NCBI GenBank assembly: GCA_038030265.1
Contig: CM075939.1
Location: 8,227,253-8,291,252, forward strand
Source: Corythucha ciliata
Lineage: Eukaryota; Arthropoda; Insecta; Hemiptera; Tingidae
Length of the DNA stretch: 64,000 nt
Direction: 5' to 3'
The notes under the pieces are model-generated. The model was given only the letters and a program-made list of their open reading frames with translations. It had not been told where the DNA came from and did not search any database. The first letter of the stretch is position 1. Every line of letters starts with the position of its first letter. A program made the translations under genes and the position numbers. Below are positions 9,845 through 21,695 of this stretch, in pieces.

Positions 9845-12539
9845 TTAGGGTTCCAATTGTCGGTCTGAATGATGCCGCCTTTTAAGTCTTCGGTGAGGAC
9901 GGGTTGGAGGCAAGTCATGTGGAATTTCCGTAATCAAAGGATTCGCATTACTTTGCATGTTGTTTAGGAGATTGGCATAGTTGATAGTTAGAAGATCTTC
10001 GACATTTGGTAAGCCCAGGTCTCTATGAATATTATCGTTCCTGATGTACCAGGGAGCTCCAGTAATGTATCGGAGGATTCTGTTTTGGAGAACCTGAATT
10101 CTTCTAACTTGGGTAGCAGATGCACTGCTCCATATGGGGCTCGCATATTGCCAGATGGGGCGTATAAGCATGATGTATATGCTTCGCTTGGTATCCAGAG
10201 GTAGTGGGGAGCGACTGCCAAGTAACGGTTTGAGAATGTGGAATCTGTTGCGGCACCTCTCGTTAATTTCTGTTAGGTGTTGGCTGTATGTCAGTCTTGT
10301 GTCCAACGTGACGCCTAGGTATCTAACACTCTTAGCTTGTGGGATGTCGCTTCCATTAAGAGAGAGTTGCGCTTCATCGTGGTTGCGGAGGTATGTAAAG
10401 GCCACAGCTTGTGATTTAGTGGGATTTAACGAGATTCGCCACTTGCTTGCCCAGGTATCAATTTTATTGCATATAGACTGAAGAGGAGACTTGGCCTCCA
10501 GCATTGTTTACCCTCGACTGAGATAGGTGGTGTCGTCAGTGAACTGCATGGTTTTCACAGCATCGTCGGTGGGAAGATCGGAAGAAGAACAAAGGTACAG
10601 AAGAGGGCCTAATACGCTTCCTTGGGGTACCCCCGCCTTAATTGGGCGGCTTCGGGATAGGCTACCCTCGCACTTTACACAAAACGTTCTATTCATTAGG
10701 TATGATTGAATTACTCTGTAGTAGGTGTCCGGGAGTACTCTTTTCAACTTCATTAGAAGACCCTCGTGCCACACGCGATCGAAGGCTTTTTCGACGTCGA
10801 GAAACATTCCAAGGCAGATTTATTTGTTTGCATAAGCTTTCATTATCTCATCCGCCACTCTGTGTAACTGATGAACGCACGAGTGCCCTGGTCGAAAGCC
10901 GAATTGTGAGTGAGGGATTAGTGGTTCAAGAAAAGAGAGAAGTTTGGGAAGAAGAATTCTTTCGAGGATCTTTGACAGCATTGACAGTAAACTTATAGGC
11001 CTGTAACTTTCTGGCGAATTTTTTGGTTTTTCTGGTTTCTTGATTAATAATACTGATGCGAGTTTCCACTTTCTGGGCCAGTAGCCCAATCTTACTACTG
11101 CGTTATAGATTTGTGTTGTGAGAACTATAGTTTTTCGCGGCAGGTTCACAAGAAGGGGCTTCACAATTAAATCGTCGCCTGGAGCTTTCTTCCAAGAAAT
11201 TTTTTTTATGGCATTTATTACTTGGCATGGTTTGAAATAGTCGGAAAATGGTGAGAGCTGAAGAGGTTCGTCAAGTGCACCGAGGACTGAGGTATTAAAA
11301 TTGGGTTCTTGAATTGAATTTGGAGTGAACTATTTCTCCAGAATGCTAGATAAGAGCTCTGCTTTCGCAGCTGGCGTTGTGTACCATTGATTATTGTGTT
11401 TAAGTGGAGGGATCCCATCCCTTAATTTGATTAGTGTCCTCGTTTTCCTCCATAGGCTGCCATCTTGGGTATCGAGTTTAGTAATATCATTTTTTTCTAC
11501 GAGGCATCGATGTTCGATGAATGCCATCTTTAACTCTCGGGTTGCCCTGTTGTACGTGGATTTATCCGCTGGATGTTTTGTTTGATGCCATCGTGCTCTG
11601 GCACAGCGTTTGACTCTGAGAAGATCCAATATATGAGATGGCACAACAGACTTGGGAGATGACGTGATGGCAGGCCTGGTGCTCGCTTCTGAAGCCGCAA
11701 ATTTTATTGATGTTGTTAGGGCACTGACAGCCCGCTCAACATCTATGGGAGTTTTAAGAGGTATTTTCAGGTCTGTTAATTCATTAAGTACTGTTTTGTA
11801 TTTTTTCCAATCCACTGGGTACTTCAAAAGTGATTGATATGTGGGCTTGTTGTTTGGTTCCTGAAGTATTTCCAGAATCACAGGGAAGTGATTGCATGAG
11901 AGATCGTGGTCTACCTCAAGAGTACCACAGAATCCTCCTACATTCCGTCCAACGTAGAAGTCTAGAATGTCTGGGGAATGACTTCTCATGTCTGGGTAAT
12001 GCGTGGGCTCAGCAGGGCTGAATACTTCTAGTTGCTTTTGTATAACCACTTCGTAAAATGTACGACCTCTCGGGTTAACAGTGTTAGAACCCCAGCGAGG
12101 GTGCTTGGAGTTGAAGTCACCCCCAAGAAGAAAACGTCGGCGCCCCATTATGTCAATCAACGAAGTTAAGGCTGTATTAGTTAAATTATTTTCGGGAGCT
12201 GAGTAGAAAGAGCCTATTTGTAAGTCTATCCTGTTCAAGTTGACTATTATACGAGATAGTTGTGCGTATGATTCATTATAGGATGGAAGTTCGTTGTGCG
12301 ATATGTTTGATTTTATGAGAATCAGAGATCCGCCTTTACGTGTCCCAGATGGGTGGTCGGCATGGTAGCATTTGTAGCCCGGAATATGAAAAACAGCTTG
12401 GGGGGTTAGTTTTGTTTCTGTTACCAGCAATACGTCAATTTCCTTCGAGTCAAGATAGAGTTGGAGCTCGTGGATTTTGTTTAAAACACCGCGGCTTCCA
12501 GGTGCAGACTTTTAGTGGTCTAATTTGATGGTTGTTCAT
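9845..12539 (-). pseudogene. Jockey-like ORF2: endonuclease and reverse transcriptase
   Basis: The start ATG is at 12539. A frameshift near 12510 separates it from the endonuclease (LLVTETKLTP, LLGGDFNSKHPRWGS, DHDLSCNHFPV), which is open to about 11330. Reverse transcriptase motifs follow in pieces: SYRPISLLSMLSKILERI and FGFRPGHSC (11164-10820), DVEKAFDRVWHEGL and AGVPQGSVLGPLLY, then the catalytic box as FTDD rather than FADD (10807-10508), then the thumb with YLGVTLDTRL (10504-9845). A stop at 10508-10510 and frame changes near 11250, 10815 and 10505 are seen. The enzyme would nick DNA and copy its own RNA, but this copy cannot. Confidence 0.88.
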
Positions 12540-13604
12540 GGGGAAATCAGTTTGGGAAGGATTTGTGAGAGAATTTGCAGCAAGAGCTGAATTGTTGACA
12601 TCAGCGCGTCAATTTTGTTCATTAGGAGGTTTAACGGACTAGATGGAGACTCAGTATTGAAAGGGTTCTGGGGAGACGAGTAGTTTGAATTTGTGTGCAA
12701 AACTTCAGCGAACGAGACGTTAGGGCGTGTTTCTTGGTATGATTTGCGTATCTGTTTCTCGTTTAGGTTAATTTGTTCAATATTATTGTATCGATCGACT
12801 CGTGGTGGAAGAGATTGGGGTTTTGATCGTTGCAGTTGGATGTGGTAAGGGCATCCTTTACAGTTCGCAGTATGATTCCCTTTGCAGTTTGTGCAAACGG
12901 GTTCTCTGTCCGGTGGCTTGGTGCATTCTGACGTAGGATGGTATTGGTCGCATTTGACGCATCGGGGTTGTTGGTGGCAGTAGTTTTTTGTGTGGTTATA
13001 TACCCTTGGCATCGAGTACACTGTACCACCGATCTCCTGGGCTTGGGAGGCTCAATTTTTACCAAGCCGTATTTTTAGGAGAAGGCTTAAGGTCCACAAA
13101 GAATAGTGGTAGGGGAGTTTTGCTGACGGGGTGAAGTACAGAAATGATTTGGACGGGGCAATATCCCAATTCCACGAGCTCCTTTTTAATTTCGTTGACA
13201 TCTGACGACTCGGAAGTTCCGTTCATTTTTCAATTGATATGTATAATATTCGGCATCCGATCCGTCTAGATATGTGATGGTGCTTCGGAAGTCATTAACA
13301 TTTGCAAACGAGAGTTTTACTTTATCGTTCAAGGACTGGAAACGAAAAGTCCCAGTTGCTTTTTCTTTGAGGTATTTTATGACTGAATTTATATGTATTG
13401 TTTACAGTTTTGATGAATATAGGTGGTGGCTTCGGCGGGTCCGATTCATTTGCCATTTCGATCTCCGTAGTTTGGTCATCGTTTGCTGACTTTTCTGAGA
13501 GAGGTGCAAATCTATTTGTAGACGCGAAAGGCGATAAGCTCGAATTGTCTGTACGTGGTATTTTTTTTTGGTGGCTGAGAAGAATTGTTATCACCGCTGC
13601 CCAT
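12536..13604 (-). pseudogene. Jockey-like ORF1 (Gag-like) with frameshifts
   Basis: The likely start is the ATG at 13604-13602, followed by a short Ser/Asn-rich leader. An A run at about 13560-13568 shifts the frame into a segment reading SLSPFASTNRFAPLSEKS. Further breaks lie around 13110-13270 and near 13010. The C-terminal part carries knuckles CTRCQGY/NHTKNYC, split by a frameshift, then CVKCDQYHPTSEC and CTNCKGNHTANCKGC. Its stop TGA (12538-12536) overlaps the ORF2 ATG, so coupled translation is plausible for the ancestral element. Function by family is RNA binding in the retrotransposon particle. Confidence 0.8.
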
Positions 13605-13625
13605 TATCGGGCTCTTCTCTAGATT

Positions 13626-14267
13626 GTTTCACTTTTAGCCGATGTTTACAATATAAGTAAATTGTAATGACAGGAAAACAGAATAAATAAATAAATAAGA
13701 ATGAAATAGAATATAAACTTTTTAAAGACTTGCGTCAAAGGTCACTCGCCGAGAAGATGAATGTGATCAAATCAAACTATATGTTTCCTCCTCGGGTGAC
13801 AAAGAGCAAAAAGTACGCGGGAGGGTCAAACATAAACGAAACAAATCATGGTCTCAACATTACTACTTTTGGGACGGCTTAGGGTATCCGTATACAAAAT
13901 GAAATGCACTCTTTCCGACCGCCAGCTGCCGGAGCGAAATTTTTTTAAAATTTATTTATCCTCAAGTTTTGCTCAATTGTATAGCGAAAATTTACCACAT
14001 TTACAGAATTTTAGCCATGATTTCGTTGGGTTTATTCAAATTGTTCTGCGAATAGGTGCTTTTATCCATTTCAGTATTCTTAAATTTATTAATGAATTAG
14101 CGCTTTTTATCCCTAACGCTCCTCCTCCTTCGCCTCCTCATTCTCTTTAAATTGAAATGCCTACATACGCCAATCGCCAATTCTCGTCTTCAGAAGGCAA
14201 CTTCAGAATCCAAATCATGCCTCAAAACGGAGGAAATTCCCCAATTCATTGCTATACGGGTGAAAAA
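13626..14267. other. Spacer without recognised gene
   Basis: This stretch is AT-rich, with a short AAATAAATAAAT run near 13684-13700. Diverged family A phrases start to appear toward its right end. No protein domain is recognisable in its short frames. Confidence 0.5.
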
Positions 14268-15720
14268 CTCCAGGTAGTTTACGGCTAAAACTATGGATAA
14301 TCGCTAGTTTTCAGCTCGAATTGAGAAAAAGTGCTAATTCGCCGCTAAAACGCCGTAATGAACGCTCTTACTCTCTTTAAAAAACGCCAATATTGCTAAA
14401 ATTGAGAAAAATCGCTTATTCACGGGATATAAAAACATTACGTTTGCGGCTGAAATTTAGAAAAACGTTGCATGCGGCCAATAATGGTGAAAAGCACTAA
14501 TTCGCCGGTAAAATTGACAAAAAACACTCATTCGAGAAATTCGTCAATTTTTGCCGCTTAAACTGATTATTATTGTTAAGAAAACGTTTGTCTTAATCGC
14601 GTGCCGCGTGAATTAGTGATTTTTCCAAAATTGGCCGCAAATTCGCAGTTCTCTTTTCCTTACATTTTAGCCCCGCATTAACAATTTATTTTCACTTTTA
14701 GCTATGGATTAGCGCTTTTCCTCAGTTTTAGTCGTGAATTAGCGAGGTTTTCACCGTTAGTCATGAATTGACGCTTTTTTCTCAATTTTCTCGACAAATA
14801 AATAGCCTTCAGAAGCCACGAATTGGTGTATTTTCAATTTTGGGCACCAATTTGTCCCTAATTTAGATGTGAATTAACGTTTTTTTCTAAATTTTAGTCA
14901 CAAATTGGCGTTTTCCTTAATTTATAACAGTGAATCAGAACTTTATCTCAATTTTACCTTTTAAAAAAGCTTAAAAAATAGAGTTTTATTATTTTAGTCG
15001 CGCTAATTAGTGGCTCCCCAAAATTTGTGTTTTTTTTTTCTATTTCTAGCTCTGCATTAACAATTTCTTTTCACATTAAGATCTGGAGCGCATTACCTCC
15101 GCTGTTTTTTTCTCCTGTAGCTATGAATTGGCGCTTCAAATAAAGAATTGCGTTCAGAAGCCGAGAATGGGAGTATTTTCAATGTTAAATACATCCTGAA
15201 AATCGCCTTCATTTCAGACGCGAATTAGCACTTTTTTCGGTTTCAGCCTCAAATGCTACGGGTTGGCGTTTTCTCAATTTTAGTCGCGAATAAGAGATTT
15301 TTTTCACTAGTATAGCCTTGTTATAGCGCATCTTCGTAATTTTAGGAGCGGGCTTGGCCCAAAAACTGCACTTTAGCGTGTTTTTTTTTGTACATTTAAG
15401 CCATAAAATTGTCTCTATCAACAGCGAATTAGCGATTTTTTCTCAATTATTGCCTGAAAGTTGCATCTAGAAACCATGAATGAGCTCTTTTTCGCAGGTT
15501 TAGCTACGAATAATTAGCGCTTGTTGCAAACTTTTTGCTGCCTTCTTGCCCCTACATGAGAACGTCATAGCGCCTTCTCAATTTTATCTGCTTATATTCG
15601 GATTACGAACCTAAAGAAACTTTGAATCAGCGTATTTTCTCCATTTTACCCGCTAATTTACCTTCAGAAGGCGCGAATTTTTATCAATTTGAGTCATCAG
15701 AATAGCGCTTTTGCGGGCTC
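14268..15720. repeat. Family A array with an internal orientation switch
   Basis: This is the largest block of the roughly 30-bp AT-rich degenerate repeat. From 14268 to about 14545 the unit reads forward (CGGCTAAAA, AATTGAGAAAAA, GCTAATTCGCCGC). From about 14560 to 15720 it reads in reverse (GAATTAGCG, TTTTCTCAATTTTAG). The switch lies around 14545-14560. Periodicity is clear by eye but copies are very diverged. No gene is seen. Confidence 0.75.
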
Positions 15721-16110
15721 AAACGAATAATCAGCCACCAGCCATCAGTTGGTGGTGCTGATCACCATTAAAGTTCTATTAGCTCCAGGTCGGATGGACT
15801 GAAAATCTTCGAAAGGAGCAAAATCTCTGTCAATCGTATACCAAATACTTGTTTTCACGTTCCTAAATCCATGAACATAGAAGCTAAAAATCCTCATTTT
15901 TCCCCTCTGCTAAGTGGCCCGGGCGCACAAGCGTTGTTGGATTTGTTCGGTATCATTATTCATTTCAGGACTTTTTTTTAACGGGTTGAAATACATTTTG
16001 ACGGATTTCTGACGGAATTTACAGCTTGACTTGACGGGAAAAGCAAAAAATGTCAATTGGCAACGCTTCCAACAAGAACAAAGTAAAAGTCAAAGAAAAA
16101 AATAAATTAC

Positions 16111-16260
16111 CGTCGAGTTTTATCAATCCGTCCGTCTCTCCCAGGGAGTTTTTAGCGACGCACTGATACGATCCAAAATCGGCTTTGGTCACCGAACGAA
16201 TTTTGAGCATCATGTACTTGTTGTAGCCATTGTCCATGGACACTGCCTCGTATTTCTCCC
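16111..16260 (-). CDS. DIP/lachesin-like exon: second half of Ig3
   Basis: This 150-bp internal exon encodes the C-terminal half of an I-set Ig domain. It starts with EKYEAVS and holds the signature KADFGSYQCVAKNSLGETDG, whose cysteine pairs with the one in the exon at 17867-18004. The acceptor is TTTCAG at 16262-16261 and the donor GTAATT starts at 16110. Both borders are phase 1, matching the upstream exon, so splicing keeps the frame. In this family three Ig domains form an extracellular adhesion protein at the neuronal surface, and DIPs bind Dpr partners. The next exon, with the linker and membrane attachment, must lie to the left and was not found. Confidence 0.93.
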
Positions 16261-17866
16261 CTGAAACAGACAGGTCTACACATCTATGGCATAATATTGA
16301 GGGAATAATCAAAAAAGGAGGCTTGGAAGGGCGGAAGGACTTGACGCGCTTTTGAAAATTAATTGAATCGCTCAGTCCAATTCACCCACACACACACACA
16401 CCCTCACCCACTCACCCCGCGAAAGTTACAAAATGTCTGAACTTTTCCCGTGTTGTGATTGGCGGAGAAACGTCGGTGACTTAACATCATTAAAGACGTA
16501 TAGTAGCGAGGGAACGAGCGAGACAGAAAGCGGTTTGAATTAATTACAGAGTCTGCTAATTAAATTGAGGTTTAACTATACCCCCCAACCCATCAGCACA
16601 CCCGCAATGTCGACGTATGTACGCCCCCGTTCAGCTCTCCCCCCCTCACTCACAGAACTAAAACCAGTCCGGAATGAGTTGTGTGAAGCGAATGAAAATA
16701 GTTTCAATTTCAAGCGTTTGGTAGCCTTCAAAAACACACAAAAAAGATAAAAATCGAAGAAAATATTGTAAAGTCAATTTATTCAATTCAAGTTTCGCAG
16801 CCCCTCGCGAGGAAAATTATTAATTTTCCGGCGTTGAAGATTAAATAACGCTTCATTTGAATTTAATTGTTGTTTTACACGCCAAGAGACTTTACCCTCC
16901 CATCACCCTCCACACTACCACTTTTTCTTTTTCTGGTAAAAGTAAGCCACAAGAAAGGGAAAAGGTTGCCAATGTTTTTCAATGCATTATGTCCCACTCC
17001 TAAGTCCCTGGGCAACCCCCCCCCCCTATGAATGAAAGCCCCTGAGGTGCCCCTGTTAATCTCATTTTAATCCTTGAAAAAACGCCTTCACCCTCCCTCC
17101 TCGTTTCTTGACTGGACAAAATTAAAAATGACCAGGGAAACCTTTTTTTTTCGTTAAAAGCTTCATTTTTTGGGGGGTAGATTCTTTAATAAACCAACAG
17201 CGAGTGTTTTGCGGGGAGATTGGTAGTGGCTCACAGGCTTTTTATATGTATATATACCCATTCTTGGGGAGGACAATGGCTAATGGCATCCCCCCCCCCT
17301 CGCCCTGCAAACGCTACGCCGGCCAAACGCATGGGACTTTAACACTGTGTGGGTCTCCCGTTGAGATTCTAAGTCCCGCGCCTCCCTCCCTATCATCCTC
17401 AACCCCCCCCTCACCATCACACCGTGACTTTTCAACCGCACTCTCGTCATTTATACCGGCCTGTCGCGACGTTAGAACCGAACACACGCACACCGATGCC
17501 CACTAATAGCTTTTCAGTTGGTGGTTTCGGTGGTGGTCAACATCGGCTCCAGGGATTAGTAAAAGTCGACGTATTACCCGGCTCCGTGTGTAACAATAGT
17601 GTCAACCTTTCGGTAGGTTTATCTTTATTGTTCTCAGCACGGCGTGGGTGGTAATCCCTGGAGCGCTTAAAAGAGAGAGAGTGACTGAGTAATAAATAAC
17701 CCCCGCCTCCCCCCGAACACCACTGGACTGACATTGAAGGGTTTATTTCGCTCGAAAAAAAAAAAAACGGCATGAGGGAGTATGGTGAAGGGAGAGGATA
17801 TGTTTTAAAAACATAATAAAGCTCTGCTATATAGTTCCATGCGATGTGAAATTAGCTTATATTTAC
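16261..17866 (-). other. Intron between the two Ig3 exons
   Basis: This 1606-bp intron is bounded by GT at 17866 and AG at 16261. It contains a CA dinucleotide run near 16387-16402 and C runs near 17018, 17289 and 17404. I see no recognisable transposon and no gene. Confidence 0.85.
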
Positions 17867-18004
17867 CTGAAACAATCATATCGCCTCTCTCCGTTGTCCA
17901 GTAATTGATGGATGTTGGATACGCCTCAGTATGACACTCTAATGATACATCTTGGCCGATGTAAGCTCCTTCGAGTTGATTAGGAATCGATAGCATCGGT
18001 GGAA
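17867..18004 (-). CDS. DIP/lachesin-like exon: first half of Ig3
   Basis: This 138-bp exon encodes PPMLSIPNQLEGAYIGQ, then SLECHTEAYPTSINYW with the first Ig cysteine and the core tryptophan, ending at GDMIVS. The PPM-IPNQL and EAYP-INYW pattern is a hallmark of the third Ig domain in arthropod DIP and lachesin proteins. The acceptor is GTGTGCAG just before 18004 and the donor GTAAAT starts at 17866. Both borders are phase 1, with the first codon completed to Phe by the upstream exon. Purifying constraint is apparent because the frame is clean amid decayed repeats. Which DIP paralogue it is cannot be decided from two domains. Confidence 0.94.
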
Positions 18005-19479
18005 CTGCACACACAAAAATACGTTCAAATAAACATTACTAAAGGGATCGTGTTGGTGGAGGTAAGGGGTGAAATTTCGCTATTCATCTCAATTTTCTTT
18101 CGTTCAGTTCAGAATTTGTGGGGGAACTTGGACGAAAACGCTTTATAAAGGCACACCATCCATATGTCATTCCAAGGCTTCGAGCCCAGGAAGGTGATCG
18201 AGGGGATGACTATAGGATCAGAATTCTGTCGCTACTTACTCCAATACATAAATCAGTTACATCCTCATAAATGAAACACATCTGACCTGTGTGACATATG
18301 TGATGAAGGTTGTACACCGAGAGATGAGTATGGGTGTGCGAGGGAGAGAGAATGACTGAGTACGAGCGGTTGGTGGGCGAAGGACTAAATTGGAAATGTC
18401 AATTAACTTGGTCCATTGCCCTACACTTCAACCCCCCCCCCCCCACGAACAATATAGTGGATGAGAAGGAACCTTTTCCTGGGGACTACAACCGACACCA
18501 AACCCTTTCTGTGCAGTCCTCAACAACCCCTTATACATGCCCGACGTCGGGATATTACTTGAAAGAGGGTCGAGGGAGCGCGCGGTAACATTAAGTGGTG
18601 GCGGGTTGGTTTGACTGGAATGATTCGCGCCGCGGTGTTTAGGCGGTGGTTGGGGGGTGGGGGTGAATAATGTCATCAACATAGCGGAGCTATATCGCGT
18701 CTCCGTCTCTCTGATTTCCCTTTCACCCCAACCCGTCCATCCGACCATCCCATCACGGGTGGTTTGACCACAAACCTTCCGCGAACTATCTAGTTGTATA
18801 CGGCTGCAATGAAATGCATACAATTCTGAGAACCAGAAGTTTAATTCTTGATGCGGAGGTAATGAAGCGGTTTGAATCGCACCAGGCTAGACAAGTTAGG
18901 ACATTATTCATCGGAAAAGAGATTGGGGTTGAATTTTAATGGATTTTATTCCAACAAATTACAAGCTAACAAAACACTAGCGGTGCAATGCTATCGTCTT
19001 TCATAAACGGAAAACTAAAATTTCTACCGTTTTTGGAATCAAAAATCCTGCAAAAAATCTTAATTTTCGGCTGGATAAGCCAGGGGCAGGGGTACTCGAA
19101 AGCGCAGATTTAGTGGGGCCTCGATACATTCGTATAACCACTAAAAAACAATTACAATGGTGACATATTTCAAAGACCAATTTCGCGGATTTTGCACCCC
19201 AAAATACAATTTTTGCAGACAAACGTGGAATCAGGATTTGCTCAAAGGAGGGGCTATAGAGAAATAGCGTGCTTCGATCAACTAAAAATGGCTTGACAGC
19301 CATTCGCTGCCTGAAAATAGCAAAAACCATAGATCGACAAGTTTCTTATTGACCGAAAGAAGTGGTGAATTCAGTTAACTTTCTAAACACATGTACCACC
19401 TGGAAATTTGGGCTCTCAGGGACCATTAAACTTGTCAAGCTATAGCTATTCGCTCTATAAAAACGGCTTAACTAACTAA
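18005..19479 (-). other. Intron sequence, left part
   Basis: This belongs to the 6.4-kb intron 18005-24379. It holds a C run near 18430-18443. At 19334-19440 lies a partial copy of the inside of the TA-flanked MITE found at 45660-45951 (shared phrase ACCGAAAGAAGTGG). Nothing coding is recognised. Confidence 0.7.
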
Positions 19480-20870
19480 ACTCGCGTCCAAAAATACAAA
19501 ACTGACGACTCGCTGACTTTACGCGACTTAAAAATGGCCAAACTGCGGCGATTAGTGAACTTTTTAAAATCCCTGAAAATATCATGAATCCCGCCCTGAA
19601 AGTGGCTAAATCGACCATTCGCCACTGACCATTCTAATGCCAAATATGACCAATACGTGCCTTTGGCCTGGCGGACTAATCAACTCCTGAAAACGGCCAA
19701 AAGTCCTATCCACACGCGCCCTGGAAATGCCTAAAAAAGATGGTTCCTGCCCTGAAAATAGCAAAATAGGCAATTTGCGCTCCAGGAATGGTCAACTTTC
19801 ATGGCCTTGGTTCGATGGACTATTTGTGCCACAAAAATGGCAAAACTGACGATTCGTGTCTTGAAAATGGCTAAAATTTTTGTATTTGAACCCTAAAAAT
19901 GGTCGAACTTACTTTACGAGCTCTGAAAAAATGGGTAAACTGTCGAATCGCGCTCTGAAAATCCTGAACACGTGACTCCTGCCCTGAAAAAGGCCATACC
20001 AACCATTCGAACGCCAAAAATGGTTAACCTGGATGTATTATTCGCGCCTATAACTGGAAAAACTAAAAATGGTCATTATGGCTATTCAAGCCTTGAAATC
20101 GTCAAAACTGACTCTAGGTGCCCTGAAAATAGCTAAACGGGCGATTATTAGCGCGTTGAAAATGCCTAAACAGGCAATTTCTGCCCTGAATGTAGCCAAA
20201 CTGACCATTAATGCCTAGAAATTGGGCTAAACTGGCCATTCCCGCTCAAAAAAAAAAAAACTGGCTAAACTGGCAACTCCAGCTCTAAAAACGGCAAAAC
20301 GGACCATTCGGACCCTTAAATGGCAAAATTGGCTATTCGTGCCCTGAACATTTTACACCGGCTATTCACTCCCTACAGATGGCTATACTTGCAATTTGCG
20401 CCATAGAAATGGAAAACTGACTATTCACGCTCTAAATCGGTGTGGGAAAAATGGCGTACTATTGGCAATTTAACGCTCTATAAATTTTCAAACAGATCAT
20501 TTGCGCCCTTTGCAGAGACTAAAAATGGTGTTAATGACGATTCGCGCCTTCAAAATGGTTATTTGCCCCCAAAAAAGAGTAAAAAATAGTCAAAAATGGC
20601 TATTTTCTACTTAAAACCGAAAAACTGACCACTGGGTGTTTACGTAACGAACATGGGCCATCCCCACCTTACCTTCCGGCGTTAGTTACACGGATAAACT
20701 GACCACTGTCGCACTATCAAATTGCCTGCCTGGCTAATCACGCCCTAAAAATGGCTAATAAACATACCATTAGTGCCTGGGGAAGTGGCGACATTTATTA
20801 TTCGTGTTTCCAAAAATGGCCTCAACTGAGCCTCGGCGCCATGAAAATGGCTATAAACTATAGATAAGAC
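19480..20870 (+). repeat. Family B: degenerate ~29-30-bp tandem repeat
   Basis: About 45 loose copies of a unit combine GCCCTGAAAATGGC with TAAACTGACCATTCG. Many copies keep TGAAAATGGCTAAA or ACCATTCG at roughly 29-30 bp spacing (for example 19575-19640, 19850-19990, 20090-20290). Divergence is high and indels are frequent. It is distinct from family A in sequence but similar in period and in having a central CG-containing phrase. No coding frame survives through it. Confidence 0.8.
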
Positions 20871-20893
20871 TAAAACCGATAGTTTCCCAACGG

Positions 20894-21083
20894 AGATGTT
20901 AGTTTTTCATGGATTACGACCCTTTTGGTGGAAACTCAGTTTCCGAGGGAAGAATTTGACGATTCAATGCGTCTATTTCTGGTTTTATGTACTTCCAGCT
21001 CTTTTGATGGGGTTTCTAGAACACCCTATATCTTCTGACCCCCCCCCCCCTGAATCAAGGGCTGGCTACGCCCCCGGGCTGCA
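20894..21083 (-). mobile_element. Dispersed ~190-bp element ending GGGGCGTAGCCAG, copy 1
   Basis: Read on the minus strand, this stretch begins GGGGCGTAGCCAGCCCTTGA and continues through ACCCCATCAAAA, CAGAAATA, AAATTCTTCCC, GGAAACTGAGTTT and GTCGTAATCCAT to AACTAACATCT. The plus strand of 60933-61115 matches it along its length with scattered changes. The GGGGCGTAGCCAG start resembles hAT-type ends, which is an inference. No coding capacity is seen. Confidence 0.8.
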
Positions 21084-21338
21084 GGCATCTATTGGAATGC
21101 ATTCCAAGAAAGGCCAACCTCCTCGCCCCCACTCACCGTCAACCAACGTTACAAGACTTAGTTATTTGCCAACGGTGTTTCACGAGATGCTCATCAACAT
21201 CGAAACACGACCCTGATCGATCAGCCATCAATGGTCTCCAAATAAAACAGCGTGATCTTTGGAAAGGGCAACATATCTGAGAGTATCACACGATGGCAGC
21301 AATAGAACTGCCGTGAATCTGGCACAACATATGCCTAA

Positions 21339-21695
21339 AGGAGCCCCTAGACGATCAGTTTTTTGATCAAACGTGGTGGATCAATCGACTGTGTCAGCCA
21401 TGATTGACCGTCTAGAAGCGTGTTTTACGATTGAGTCAATGACTGAAGAAGATTGAATGACCACCGCCTTTTCCTCATCTTCCTCGTCTTATTTCTCTTC
21501 AGTTGGAGTGCAGCCGCAGTCAACAAAAAAAGCACGGACAAATCCTGGTTTGAACTCATTGCACTCAGCACAACACCGCGAGAGACATTGGTACTGGGAA
21601 GGGTTTTGTTCAAACAACTGAAGAAATGATTGAAGCTCACTTCAATCTGTTTGTTCAATATTTTGATCAATCAGACTGACCGTCTATGGGCTCCT
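21339..21695. mobile_element. Harbinger-like MITE with TAA target duplication
   Basis: The left end AGGAGCCCCTAGACGATCAG and the right end, read on the other strand as AGGAGCCCATAGACGGTCAG, are inverted repeats with two differences in 20. TAA flanks both sides (21336-21338, 21696-21698), as in PIF/Harbinger elements. The 357-bp interior has a further TGACCGTCTAG copy near 21407-21417 and a minus-strand frame with a basic KMRKRRWSF patch. That frame could be a transposase remnant but is too short to prove it. Confidence 0.75.

Larger units (their letters stand above)
9795..13620 (-). mobile_element. Jockey-like non-LTR retrotransposon, nearly full length
   Basis: A two-ORF LINE lies on the minus strand, with ORF1 zinc knuckles (13604 to 12536) and ORF2 endonuclease plus reverse transcriptase (12539 to 9845). 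No RNase H is seen, consistent with the Jockey clade. The two ORFs overlap by ATGA at 12539-12536. The 3' end runs into a CAA-rich tail near 9800-9825, next to the 297-bp tandem repeat. Several frameshifts and a stop make this copy inactive. The 5' border near 13620 is approximate. Confidence 0.88.

Noticed and set aside
1..16110. C-terminal exon of the DIP/lachesin gene
   Set aside because: I searched for a phase 1 acceptor followed by a plausible linker and membrane-anchor coding stretch on the minus strand and found none I could defend. It may be short or lie outside the window.
18428..18823. 131-residue minus-strand frame and an 84-residue plus-strand frame
   Set aside because: Low-complexity C-run translation with no family signature, inside an intron.
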